From Streptomyces sp. G-G2 (GTDB lineage: Bacteria > Actinomycetota > Actinomycetes > Streptomycetales > Streptomycetaceae): 64,000 bases of DNA. Below are positions 34,389-42,583 of the stretch, piece by piece. Made by a program: the position numbers and the translations under genes. The stretch lies in contig NZ_JASISO010000045.1 of the NCBI RefSeq assembly GCF_030063135.1, positions 1 through 64,000 of the forward strand. The letters run 5' to 3'. The notes under the pieces are model-generated. The model was not told the origin of the DNA. It worked only from the letters and a program-made list of their open reading frames with translations, and ran no database searches. Positions within the stretch are counted from its first letter, which is position 1. Every line of letters begins with the position of its first letter.

Positions 34389-35237
34389 TCAGCCCACGCT
34401 GAACGCCCCCTCCGGCGGCTCCGGCGAAGCCACCGCGTCGGCGTCCCCCACCACCCCGGCCGCCCCGACCAGCTTCGCCAGCCCCGCCCCGTACTCCACC
34501 CGCGCCGGAAACACGTCCCCCGCACAGGCCCGCGCCAGCGCCCCCACCGGCAGCTCCCGCTCGGACCCCAGCAGCACCGCGTTCCCGAACCGCCGCCCCC
34601 GCAGCACCCCCGGCTCCGCGATCAGCGCCAGCTCCGGGAACACCGTCGCGAAGTTCGCCAGCTGGCCCCGCAGGAACCCGAAGGGCGCCCCGTCGGCCAG
34701 ATTGGCCACATAGATCCCGCCGGGCCGCAGCACCCGGGCCGCCTGGCGGGCGTACTCCACCGAGGTCAGCTGGGCCGGGACCCGCGAGCCCCCGAACACA
34801 TCGGCCACCAGCACGTCCGCGCTCGCCGGGGGCGCCGCCTCCAGCCAGGCCCGGGCGTCCGCGGCGAACAGTTCGACCCCGGCGTCCCCGGGCAGCGGAA
34901 GGTGCTCGGCCACCAGCTCCAACAGGCCCCGGTCGAACTCGACGACCCGCTGCCGCGAGCCCGGCCGGGTCGCGGCGGCGTAGCGCGGCAGGGTCAGCGC
35001 GCCCCCGCCGAGGTGCAGCAGGTCCAGCGGCGCCCCCCGTTCGGCCGCGCAGTCCAGGACGTGTCCGAGACGGCGTACGTACTCGAACTCCAGGTGCCGC
35101 GGATCGTCGAGGTCCACATAGGACTGCGGGGCCCCGTCTACCGTCAGCAGCCAGGCCCGCCGCCGGTCCACGTCCGGCATCAGCTTGGCTGTGCCCTGGC
35201 CCACGTCCCGGATCACCGGGATCTGCTCGTCGTCCAC
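34389..35237 (-). CDS. Spermidine synthase-like methyltransferase-fold protein
   Basis: A 282-residue Rossmann protein of the spermidine-synthase superfamily. LDLLHLGGGALTLPRY is the dcSAM/SAM-binding loop, followed by VVEFDRGLLELVAEHL (acidic ribose contact), ELFAADARAWLE and DVLVADVFGGS. YVDLDDPRHLEFEYVRRL matches the N-terminal substrate strand. It lacks a membrane part. Actinobacterial members probably have functions other than spermidine synthesis. GTG 35237 is used, with GACAAT six bases before it. Confidence 0.78.
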   Translation of the reverse strand: MDDEQIPVIRDVGQGTAKLMPDVDRRRAWLLTVDGAPQSYVDLDDPRHLEFEYVRRLGHVLDCAAERGAPLDLLHLGGGALTLPRYAAATRPGSRQRVVEFDRGLLELVAEHLPLPGDAGVELFAADARAWLEAAPPASADVLVADVFGGSRVPAQLTSVEYARQAARVLRPGGIYVANLADGAPFGFLRGQLANFATVFPELALIAEPGVLRGRRFGNAVLLGSERELPVGALARACAGDVFPARVEYGAGLAKLVGAAGVVGDADAVASPEPPEGAFSVG

Positions 35238-35278
35238 CGCCCCATTGTCCGGCAGGAGGGGACCCCGCCCGACAGCGG

Positions 35279-36124
35279 TCAGCCGGTCCAGACGGCCGCC
35301 GCCTCGGCGGCGTGCGCGGCGGCCTGCGCGTACCCGGCCCGGGCCGCCGGGGCCCGCCGGGCCGGGTCCAGCACATTGCGCCCGAAGACCTTGCGGGCCG
35401 CCGCGGACGGGGTGATCAGCAGGACCTTCGTCCCGTCCGCGCGCAGCCGCTCGGTCTGCGTGGCGGGCGAGGGCGCGACCCCGGACCCCACGGCCACCGG
35501 GGCGATGACCACCACGCGCCGGTAGCCCGAGGCCACATCGGCGTTGGCGGCGGAGCGGACGCCTCCGTCGACGTAGCGCCGGGTTCCGACCGTCACCGGG
35601 GGCCACACCCCCGGCACCGCGCAGCTCGCCGAGACCGCGTCGACCAGGGAGACCCCGCTGTCCCGGTCGAAGTCGGCCGCGGCGCCGGTGCGCGCGTCCA
35701 CCGCGGTGACCACGAACCGCCGCTCGGGCCAGTGGTGGGAGACGAGCCGCCCCTCCAGTACCGCGCGCCGGGCCGCCTCGTCCCCGGTGTCGGCGGCCAG
35801 CGCGAGTTCACCGACCCGCCGCCGGTAGGTGGTGGCGTCCTTGGCGCGCATCATCGCGACGGCGTAGCGGGCGACCAGGCCCGCGCCCAGTGTGGCCGCC
35901 GGCTCCCCGGCCGGTCCGGCGAGCTGGCGTTCGTACAGCTCGCGCGGGGTGAGCAGCCCGGAGGTGAGCTGGGCGCCGACGACCGAGCCCGCGGAGGTGC
36001 CGACGACGAGATCGGCCGTGGTGAGGTCGATGCCCGCTTCGGCCAGGCCGTGGATGATCCCGGCTTCCCAGCCGACCCCGGTGAGGCCTCCGCAACCGAG
36101 CACCAGCGCCGTCTCGCCGCTCAT
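35279..36124 (-). CDS. Patatin-like phospholipase
   Basis: A 281-residue lipid acyl hydrolase. The oxyanion glycines are in LVLGCGGLTGVGWEAGI, the nucleophile serine in VVGTSAGSVVG (residue 44), and the catalytic aspartate in RRYVDGGVRSAANAD. Length and order are standard for bacterial patatins. There is no signal peptide, so it acts inside the cell or at the inner leaflet. A G-rich ribosome-binding site precedes ATG 36124. A terminator separates it from the EF-Tu gene upstream. Confidence 0.88.
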   Translation of the reverse strand: MSGETALVLGCGGLTGVGWEAGIIHGLAEAGIDLTTADLVVGTSAGSVVGAQLTSGLLTPRELYERQLAGPAGEPAATLGAGLVARYAVAMMRAKDATTYRRRVGELALAADTGDEAARRAVLEGRLVSHHWPERRFVVTAVDARTGAAADFDRDSGVSLVDAVSASCAVPGVWPPVTVGTRRYVDGGVRSAANADVASGYRRVVVIAPVAVGSGVAPSPATQTERLRADGTKVLLITPSAAARKVFGRNVLDPARRAPAARAGYAQAAAHAAEAAAVWTG

Positions 36125-36169
36125 CGCAGCCCCCGCTCTTCCCGACCGCTCGTTCCCCGGATCCCGGAT

Positions 36170-36210
36170 GTGGTGACGGCAGTCTGCCGCAGGGCAGCCG
36201 CCGTCACCAC
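36170..36210. terminator. Terminator of the EF-Tu gene
   Basis: GTGGTGACGGC pairs exactly with GCCGTCACCAC, and the loop contains a second stem (CTGCC/GGCAG). It lies 14-54 bases after the EF-Tu stop on the same strand. Confidence 0.75.
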
Positions 36211-36223
36211 GGTGGGAACCGGG

Positions 36224-37404
36224 TCAGCCGAGAACGGACGTCACCGTTCCGGCGCCGACCGTCCGTCCGCCCTCGCGGATCGCGAAGCCGAGGCCCGACT
36301 CCAGCGGAACGTCCCGGCCCAGTTCGACGCTCATGGTGACCGTCTCTCCCGGCCGCGCGAGCGCCTCGGTCCCGAGGTCCACGTCCCCCACGACATCGGC
36401 GGTGCGGATGTAGAACTGTGGCCGGTATCCGCTGCCCAGCGGGGTGCTCCGGCCGCCCTCGCGCGCGGACAGCACGTACACCCGCGCCGTGAAGCGGCGG
36501 CTCGGCGTGACGCTGCCGGGCGCGGCGACCACGTCCCCGCGGCGGACGCCCTCGCGGGGCACCCCGCGCAGCAGGACCGCGACGTTGTCCCCGGCCTCGG
36601 CCGAGTCCATCGGCCTGCCGAAGGTCTCCAGGCCGGTGACCACCGTCTCGACGGGCTCACCGGCCGCGCCGAGCAGCGCGACCCGGTCGCCCATGCGGAC
36701 GGTGCCCCGCTCGATGGCGCCGGTGACGACCGTGCCCCGCCCGGTGATGGTCAGTACGTTCTCCACCGGCAGCAGGAACGGGGCGTCCGTGTACCGCACC
36801 GGCATCGGCACGTACGTGTCCACCGCGTCCAGCAGCGCCTCGACCGACCCGGTCCAGCGCGGGTCGCCCTCCAGGGCCCCGAGTCCGGAGACCCGGACCA
36901 CGGGCGCGGCGTCGCCCCCGTACCCGTTGGCGTTCAGCAGCTCACGGACCTCCAGCTCCACCAGGTCGGTCAGCTCGGGGTCCGCGGCGTCGGCCTTGTT
37001 GAGGGCGACGACGATGTGGTCGACACCCACCTGGCGGGCGAGCAGCACGTGCTCGGCCGTCTGCGGCATGACTCCGTCGAGCGCGGAGACGACGAGGATC
37101 GCCCCGTCGAGCTGCGCCGCTCCGGTCACCATGTTCTTCACGTAGTCCGCGTGTCCGGGCATGTCCACGTGGGCGTAGTGGCGGGTGTCCGTCTCGTACT
37201 CCACGTGCGCGAGGTTGATGGTGATGCCGCGCCGCGCCTCCTCGGGGCCCGGTCGATCCGGTCGAAGGGCACGAAGGAGGCACCCCCGCGCTCGGCGAGG
37301 ACCTTGGTGATGGCGGCGGTGAGGGTGGTCTTGCCGTGGTCGACGTGACCCATGGTGCCGATGTTGAGGTGCGGCTTGGTCCGCACGAAGGCCGTCTTGG
37401 CCAT
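36224..37404 (-). pseudogene. tuf3: Elongation factor Tu, divergent tuf3-type copy, one frameshift
   Basis: EF-Tu carries aminoacyl-tRNA to the ribosome. From ATG 37404 the start is canonical (KPHLNIGTMGHVDHGKTTLT, the P-loop) up to SFVPFDRIDRAP. The second frame then gives EYETDTRHYAHVDMPGHADYVK, NKADAADPEL (the NKxD), domains 2 and 3, and an end at 36224. The break is at the four-G run 37244-37247 on the plus strand: one extra base restores APEEARRGITINLAHVEYE. Domain 2-3 sequences differ markedly from the main EF-Tu, as in the minor Streptomyces Tuf3 (SCO1321, associated with stringent response). It is a disabled gene or a homopolymer error. Confidence 0.85.
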
Positions 37405-37502
37405 GACTGGTGTCCTGATTCCCGTTGACGTGGCGTCGTGACGGGACCCCCGGTGACTGCCGACCCTCCCCCTGCGGGGTCCGCCGGACGATCCGGGAAG
37501 GG

Positions 37503-37658
37503 TCAGCTTCGGGCGCCGCCGAAGGGCGCTGCCACGACGACGGCCGCGGCTGCGCCTACGGCGACAGCGACTGCGAAAGCCGCCTCGGTATCCAGGGCGG
37601 CAGCCTTCGGCGCGTCCGCGACTGCGGACGGCGCTGCGAGGAAGGCGTACCGGAACAT
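37503..37658 (-). CDS. Possible 51-residue hydrophobic peptide upstream of the EF-Tu gene
   Basis: From ATG 37658 a 51-codon frame reads FRYAFLAAPSAVADAPKAAA, then a hydrophobic alanine/valine segment (FAVAVAVGAAAAVVVAAPFG) that could span the membrane. AGGA lies about nine bases upstream. It lies 98 bases before the EF-Tu start on the same strand, so it could be a leader peptide or a small membrane protein. No homologue is recognised; composition in a high-GC genome makes chance frames common. Confidence 0.35.
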   Translation of the reverse strand: MFRYAFLAAPSAVADAPKAAALDTEAAFAVAVAVGAAAAVVVAAPFGGARS

Positions 37659-37710
37659 GGACCCGATCCTGCCCGACCGGCCGCCCCGCGTCGAACGGAT
37701 TACCGCCCGC

Positions 37711-38427
37711 TCAGAGGTTCTTGAGCGCCTCGCGCACCGAGAGGGGGGACAGTTGCTCCCGCCGCTCCGCGACGAAGGCGCGGACCGCCGCCGGGTCCGT
37801 CTTGGCGTACTCGCGCAGGCACCACCCGATCGCCTTGCGGATGAAGAGGTCCGGGTGCCCCGCCTGCCGGAGGCAGTACGCGAACAGCCGGTCCGCGTCG
37901 GTGGCGCCCTTGTACCGGAGCTGGTGCAGCAGCGCGGTCCGGGCGATCCACAGGTTCTCGTCCCCGATCCACTCGTCCATCACGGCGGCCGGCCCGGGAC
38001 CGGCGGCCACCAGGGGACCGACGGTGTGCGCGGCGAGCGCGTCGATGGTGTCCCACCACGGCTCGGTGACGATCAGGTGGCGGACCACGGGCAGGAAGCC
38101 CGGGCCGCAGTGCGTCACGTGGCGGCGCAGGTAGTCGACGGCGAAGTACCGGTACTCGCGCTCGGGCAGGAGCCAGCAGTGCAGCGCGAGGGCCGCGCAG
38201 TCGCTCTCGGCCGGAGGCGCGGTGTCCTTCGTCACGGCCTTCGCCAGCGCGCGGCGCCGGGGTCTGGCGATGCCGAGGAAGGGGCCGATGTCCTTCATGT
38301 ACGCGGCCATGGCGGGCGCCGCGGCCGGGTCGGCGGCCGCCGGGAACACCTCGGTGAGCCGGGACAGCAGGGTGTCGGCGAGCGCGCTGCGCGGGATGCC
38401 GGGGGGACGCTGGTCGTTCGGCCGCAT
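37711..38427 (-). CDS. DNA alkylation repair protein (AlkD-like)
   Basis: A 238-residue HEAT-like repeat glycosylase that removes positively charged alkylated bases. DIGPFLGIARPRRRALAK near residue 45, WYR-like aromatic REYRYFAVDYLRRH, EPWWDTIDALAAHTVG with the catalytic aspartate, and FIRKAIGWCLREYAKTDP near the end are the AlkD signature blocks. ATG 38427 is chosen since TAATCT lies seven bases before it (leaderless type); no better start exists upstream. It is divergent from the TVP38 gene. Confidence 0.88.
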   Translation of the reverse strand: MRPNDQRPPGIPRSALADTLLSRLTEVFPAAADPAAAPAMAAYMKDIGPFLGIARPRRRALAKAVTKDTAPPAESDCAALALHCWLLPEREYRYFAVDYLRRHVTHCGPGFLPVVRHLIVTEPWWDTIDALAAHTVGPLVAAGPGPAAVMDEWIGDENLWIARTALLHQLRYKGATDADRLFAYCLRQAGHPDLFIRKAIGWCLREYAKTDPAAVRAFVAERREQLSPLSVREALKNL

Positions 38428-38434
38428 GAGGCCC

Positions 38435-38440
38435 AGATTA
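38435..38440 (-). promoter_or_regulatory. -10 box TAATCT, leaderless-type promoter of AlkD gene
   Basis: TAATCT on the minus strand lies seven bases before the ATG at 38427. Confidence 0.5.
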
Positions 38441-38464
38441 CGGCGCCCCGACATGCCCGTCGGT

Positions 38465-38470
38465 TAGTCT
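38465..38470 (+). promoter_or_regulatory. -10 box TAGTCT, leaderless-type promoter of TVP38 gene
   Basis: TAGTCT lies six bases before the ATG at 38477; divergent from the AlkD box 25 bases away. Confidence 0.5.
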
Positions 38471-38476
38471 CGGCGG

Positions 38477-39196
38477 ATGTCCCCCCTCCTGCTCGCGCCC
38501 TGGTTCCGGCTGGCCCTGCTCGTCGTGCTGCTGGTGGCAGCCGGTGTGGGCGTGCTGCTGTACGAGCCCCAGCGGCTGCTCTCGCGGGACTGGACCGGCT
38601 CGCTCCCGCTGGGCACGGCGCTGTTGCTGTTCGCGGTGGCCTACGGGCTGTGCACGGCGGCGTTCGTCCCGCGCCCGCTGCTGAACCTGGGCGCGGGGGC
38701 CGTCTTCGGGACCCAGTTCGGCCTGGTGGCCGCCATCGGCGGCACGGTGCTGGGCGCAGCGGTGGCCTTCGGGCTGGGCCGGGCCATGGGGCAGCGGGCG
38801 CTGCGCCCGCTGCTGCGCGGGCGCTGGCTGCTGGCGGCGGACGGGCAGCTCAGCAGGCACGGGTTCCGGTCGATGCTCGCGGTACGGATCTTCCCCGGGG
38901 TGCCGTTCGCGGCGGCGAACTACTGCGCCGCGGTCTCGCGCTGCGGCTGGGTGCCGTTCCTGCTCGCGACGGCCGTGGGTACGGTGCCGAACACGGCGGC
39001 GTACGTCCTCGCGGGCGGCAGCGCTTCCTCGCCGACCTCGCCCGTCTTCCTCGCCTCGCTCGGCTTCATCGCGGTGTCCGGGGTGCTCGCGGCGGCGGTC
39101 GCCTGGCGCAAGCGGCACCGGCTGACGGGACCCGCGTCGGGCGGGCTGACGCCCCAGCAGACCCCAGTGGTCGGCGCTGTCACCCCTGGGCCCTAG
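38477..39196 (+). CDS. TVP38/TMEM64-family membrane protein
   Basis: A 239-residue membrane protein of the VTT/SNARE-associated (DedA-related) fold. After two N-terminal helices come FVPRPLLNLGAGAVFGTQFG, the re-entrant loop region, then GRAMGQRALRPLL and AVRIFPGVPFAAANYCAAVSR, the conserved arginine-proline block. Relatives include lipid scramblases and, in bacteria, undecaprenyl-phosphate transporters (PopT class is a separate DUF; DedA is the near relative). It is next to uppP, 48 bases downstream, which supports a role in lipid-carrier handling. Confidence 0.82.
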   Translation: MSPLLLAPWFRLALLVVLLVAAGVGVLLYEPQRLLSRDWTGSLPLGTALLLFAVAYGLCTAAFVPRPLLNLGAGAVFGTQFGLVAAIGGTVLGAAVAFGLGRAMGQRALRPLLRGRWLLAADGQLSRHGFRSMLAVRIFPGVPFAAANYCAAVSRCGWVPFLLATAVGTVPNTAAYVLAGGSASSPTSPVFLASLGFIAVSGVLAAAVAWRKRHRLTGPASGGLTPQQTPVVGAVTPGP

Positions 39197-39244
39197 CATC
39201 GGACGCGAACTTCCCGACGATCACAAGGACGAGCGCACCCCGAC

Positions 39245-40117
39245 ATGAGCTGGTTCGAATCCCTAATCCTCGGTCTCGTCCAAGGGCTGACGGAGTTCCT
39301 CCCGATCTCCTCCAGCGCCCACTTGCGGCTGACCGCGGCATTCGCCGGCTGGCAGGACCCCGGAGCGGCGTTCACCGCCATCACGCAGATCGGCACCGAG
39401 ACCGCCGTGCTGATCTACTTCCGCAAGGACATCGCACGGATCGTGTCCGCGTGGTTCCGCTCGCTGACGAACAAGGCGATGCGCTCGGACCACGACGCCC
39501 AGATGGGCTGGCTGGTCATCGTGGGATCGATCCCGATCGGTGTCCTCGGCATCTCGCTGAAGGACCAGATCGAGGGGCCCTTCCGTGATCTGCGGCTGAT
39601 CGCGACCACCCTGATCGTGATGGGCGTCGTCCTCGGCTTCGCCGACTGGCAGGCCTCGCGAGCCGAGTCGGGCGGCAGGCACCGCGTGCGCCAGGAGCGC
39701 AAGTCGCTCAAGGAGCTGGGGGTCAGGGACGGTCTGATCTTCGGCGCCGCCCAGGCGATGGCCCTGATCCCGGGCGTCTCGCGCTCGGGCGCGACGATCT
39801 CCGGCGGTCTGCTCATGGGGTACACCCGTGAGGCGGCGGCCCGGTACTCCTTCCTCCTCGCGATCCCGGCCGTCCTGGCATCGGGCGGCATGGAGTTGAA
39901 GGACCTCGGCAAGGGGCACGTCTCCTGGGGGCCGACGATCTTCGCCACGGTCATCGCCTTCCTGGTCGGTTATGCCGTCATCGCGTGGTTCATGAAGTTC
40001 ATCACCACGAAGAGTTTCATGCCGTTCGTGATCTACCGGATCCTGCTGGGCATCGTGCTGTTCGTGCTGATCGGCATGGGCGTGCTGAGCCCGCACGCGG
40101 GCGAGTCCGCCGCGTAG
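39245..40117 (+). CDS. uppP: Undecaprenyl-diphosphate phosphatase
   Basis: A 290-residue integral membrane enzyme (BacA family) that converts undecaprenyl diphosphate to the monophosphate for peptidoglycan and teichoic acid synthesis; extra copies give bacitracin resistance. The diagnostic motifs are GLVQGLTEFLPISSSAHL at residues 10-27 (catalytic Glu) and ALIPGVSRSGATISGG near 175 (catalytic Arg/Ser). Length is slightly above the usual 265-280 through a charged cytoplasmic loop near residue 140. AAGGACGAG lies about ten bases before the ATG. A strong terminator follows. Confidence 0.95.
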   Translation: MSWFESLILGLVQGLTEFLPISSSAHLRLTAAFAGWQDPGAAFTAITQIGTETAVLIYFRKDIARIVSAWFRSLTNKAMRSDHDAQMGWLVIVGSIPIGVLGISLKDQIEGPFRDLRLIATTLIVMGVVLGFADWQASRAESGGRHRVRQERKSLKELGVRDGLIFGAAQAMALIPGVSRSGATISGGLLMGYTREAAARYSFLLAIPAVLASGGMELKDLGKGHVSWGPTIFATVIAFLVGYAVIAWFMKFITTKSFMPFVIYRILLGIVLFVLIGMGVLSPHAGESAA

Positions 40118-40134
40118 CGGGGGCGCCGCACGCG

Positions 40135-40174
40135 CGCGGGGGCCGTCCTGGAACGTTCCCGGACGGCCCCCGCG
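40135..40174. terminator. 14-bp hairpin after uppP
   Basis: CGCGGGGGCCGTCC pairs exactly with GGACGGCCCCCGCG across a 12-base loop that is itself palindromic (GGAACGTTCC). It starts 18 bases after the uppP stop. Confidence 0.85.
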
Positions 40175-40252
40175 TCGTTGTCCCTGGGAGAACCGACAGC
40201 CGACGTCGAGAGAACCCTGAGAACAGAGACACAGCACAGGGGGTGCGGTCCC

Positions 40253-40429
40253 ATGGGTCGAGTGGTACTGGAGCGTTTTCCGGCCGGAAGTCCGCGGGGC
40301 AGCTGGCCCGCCGAGGAGTACGCCGCCCAGCGGCTGCGCGAGGGAGTGGCGGCCGAGGTCGTCATGGACCTCGACAGTGACGCCTTCCTCGTCGTGGTCA
40401 GACAGCGGGAGTCGCAATCCGGTCACTGA
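40253..40429 (+). CDS. Conserved small hypothetical protein
   Basis: A 58-residue acidic protein from ATG 40253 (RVVLERFPAGSPRGSWPAEE, then EVVMDLDSDAFLVVVRQRE). AGGGGG lies about nine bases upstream. The sense and codon use look genuine and I recall similar short proteins in other Streptomyces, but no domain or function is known. It follows the uppP terminator and precedes an unrelated SnoaL-like gene. Confidence 0.6.
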   Translation: MGRVVLERFPAGSPRGSWPAEEYAAQRLREGVAAEVVMDLDSDAFLVVVRQRESQSGH

Positions 40430-40499
40430 GGGACCGGCGGGAGGATCCTGTGGCCGCACGCCCCTTGGACTCGTGGGCCCGCTGATCCACACTGACCCG

Positions 40500-40967
40500 A
40501 TGACGCAGCGTGTGGAACTCGCGACGGTGATGGACCGGCTGGCGATCGATTCCGTGGTGACCGGGTACGCGGTGGCGGTGGACGACGGCGACTGGGCGGC
40601 GTACCGGGCCCTGTTCACCGCGGCGGGACGGGCGGACTACAGCTCGGCGGGCGGGATCGAGGGCCCGGCCGCCGAGGTGTCGCGCTGGCTGGAGGAGACC
40701 ATGCGGCTCTTCCCGGTCCGCCAGCACCTGATCGTCAACCGGCGGATCGAGCTGGGGACCCTGGACGGTTCCGCCGGTGACCTCGCCGAAGTCAAAGCGG
40801 ACTTTCTGAATCCCATGCGGCTGGCCGGGGAAGAATTCGACGGGAGCATCACCGCGCCCAACTTCGTGGCCGCCGGGCGCTACACCTTCGCCCTCGCCCG
40901 CACCCGCGACGGATGGCGCCTGACCGGAGTCACGGTGCACGAGAAGTGGCGCCACCTGTCCGCCTGA
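40500..40967 (+). CDS. SnoaL-like / NTF2-fold protein
   Basis: A 155-residue alpha+beta-barrel protein. An N-terminal helix (LATVMDRLAIDSVVTGYAVA) is followed by DDGDWAAYRALFTAAGRADY, the typical opening of SnoaL_4 domains, and a C-terminal DGWRLTGVTVHEKW. Members bind or isomerise small hydrophobic ligands; many are uncharacterised. The closing aromatic strand is complete. ATG 40500 is the only sensible start; no strong ribosome-binding site is seen. Confidence 0.78.
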   Translation: MTQRVELATVMDRLAIDSVVTGYAVAVDDGDWAAYRALFTAAGRADYSSAGGIEGPAAEVSRWLEETMRLFPVRQHLIVNRRIELGTLDGSAGDLAEVKADFLNPMRLAGEEFDGSITAPNFVAAGRYTFALARTRDGWRLTGVTVHEKWRHLSA

Positions 40968-41002
40968 GACGGGGCGGCGCACACGGGAAGCGGAGGCGCG
41001 CC

Positions 41003-42583
41003 ATGCTGAGCGACCGGCCCCGGTGGTGGTGGACGGCGGCCGCGGTTCCGGCCGGGGCGCTGCCCGCCCTGGCGTTCCCCGCGCCCTCGCTGTGGTGGTT
41101 CACCTACGTCGCCCTCGTGCCCGGGATGCTGCTGCTGCGCACGGCCCCGAGCGGCCGGCGGGCCGCGCTGGAGGGCTGGCTGGGGGGCGCCGGGTTCATC
41201 CTGGCCGTCCATCACTGGCTGCTGTCCAGTCTGGGGGTGTTCCTGCTGCCGCTGGCCGCACTGCTGGGCGTGCTGTGGATCCCCTACGGGCTGCTGGTGC
41301 GGCGGTTGCTCGGCGGAGTCCCGGGGGCGGGCCGGGCGGGCGCCGCGCTGGTCCTCGTACCGGCGGGCTGGCTGCTGTCGGAGCTGACCCGGTCGTGGCA
41401 GGGGCTCGGCGGCCCGTGGGGGCTGCTGGGGGCCAGCCAGTGGCAGGTGCCGCCCGCGCTGCGGCTGGCCTCGGTGGGCGGGGTGTGGCTGCTGAGCCTG
41501 CTGATCGTCGCGCTGAACTGCGCCGTGGCGCTGCTGATCTCGGCGCCGCCCGCCCGGTTCCCCGCGGCGGCCGGGGTGACCGGCTGTGCGCTGCTGACCG
41601 GGGTGGTGTGGCTGTGGGTACCGGGACCCACCGTGTCCGGGGAGCTGCGGGTGGCCGTCGTGCAGGTGGGGCCGGCCGGAATCACCCAGAGCGTGGAGGA
41701 ACGGTTCGCCACCGGTGAGCGGCTGACCCGGCAGCTGGCCGGGCAGCGGCTGGACCTGGTGGTGTGGGGCGAGAGCAGCGTCGGCTCCGACCTGAGCGCC
41801 CGCCCTGACCTCGCCCGGCGGCTCGCGGAGCTGTCGGCCCGGGTGGGGGCTCCGCTGCTGGTCAATGTGGACGCGCGGCGCACCGCCGCCGAGACCCGCG
41901 GCGCACCGGGGATATACAAGAGCGCGGTCCTGGTCGGCCCGCTGGGTCCCACCGGAGACCGGTACGACAAGATGCGGCTGGTCCCCTTCGGCGAGTACGT
42001 ACCGGCGCGTTCGGTCCTCGGCTGGGCCACCTCGGCGGGCAAGGCGGCCGGGGAGGACCGGCGTCCCGGCACCGCCCCGGTGCTGATGGACCTGCCCGCC
42101 GCGGCACACGGCGCGGGCGTCCGGATCGGGCCGCTGGTGTGCTTCGAGACCGCGTTCCCGGACATGAGCCGGCACCTGACCCGCGAGGGCGCGGCCCTGC
42201 TGGTCGACCAGTCCTCGACCGCCACCTTCCAGGACAGCTGGGCCCCGGCCCAGCACGCCTCGCTGGGCGCCCTGCGCGCCGCCGAGAACGGCCGTCCCGT
42301 GGTGCACGCCACCCTCACCGGCATCAGCGAGGTCCACGGCCCGTCGGGCGAGCGGATCGGTGCGCCGCTGCCGGGTTCGGCGTCCGCGGCGGCGGTGTAC
42401 GACGTACCGCTCGCCGGGGGCAGCACCTTCTACACGCGCTTCGGTGACTGGCCGGTGGCGGCCGCCCTCACCGCGCTCGCCGGGTACTGCGCGGCGCGGG
42501 GCGCGGGCGCGCTGCGCGGCGGCCGGTTCAGGAAGCCTGCTCCAGGGCCGACAGCACGACCCGCTCGCACAGCTCGTGGGTGA
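41003..42583 (+). CDS. lnt: Apolipoprotein N-acyltransferase
   Basis: A 526-residue membrane enzyme that N-acylates the lipidated cysteine of lipoproteins. Six helices fill the first ~205 residues; a nitrilase-like domain follows with the catalytic triad Glu (WGESS, near 255), Lys (YDKMRLVPFGEYVP, near 322) and Cys (VCFETAF, near 379); a last helix is at the C-terminus. Streptomyces have two Lnt homologues; this resembles Lnt2 (SCO1336). CGGAGG eight bases before ATG 41003 supports the start. Its end overlaps the convergent oxidoreductase gene by 56 bases. Confidence 0.9.
   Translation: MLSDRPRWWWTAAAVPAGALPALAFPAPSLWWFTYVALVPGMLLLRTAPSGRRAALEGWLGGAGFILAVHHWLLSSLGVFLLPLAALLGVLWIPYGLLVRRLLGGVPGAGRAGAALVLVPAGWLLSELTRSWQGLGGPWGLLGASQWQVPPALRLASVGGVWLLSLLIVALNCAVALLISAPPARFPAAAGVTGCALLTGVVWLWVPGPTVSGELRVAVVQVGPAGITQSVEERFATGERLTRQLAGQRLDLVVWGESSVGSDLSARPDLARRLAELSARVGAPLLVNVDARRTAAETRGAPGIYKSAVLVGPLGPTGDRYDKMRLVPFGEYVPARSVLGWATSAGKAAGEDRRPGTAPVLMDLPAAAHGAGVRIGPLVCFETAFPDMSRHLTREGAALLVDQSSTATFQDSWAPAQHASLGALRAAENGRPVVHATLTGISEVHGPSGERIGAPLPGSASAAAVYDVPLAGGSTFYTRFGDWPVAAALTALAGYCAARGAGALRGGRFRKPAPGPTARPARTARG

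Noticed and set aside
39248..39268. T-arm-like sequence TGGTTCGAATCCC on the plus strand
   Set aside because: It is the start of uppP (WFESL); no acceptor stem, D-arm or anticodon arm fits around it.
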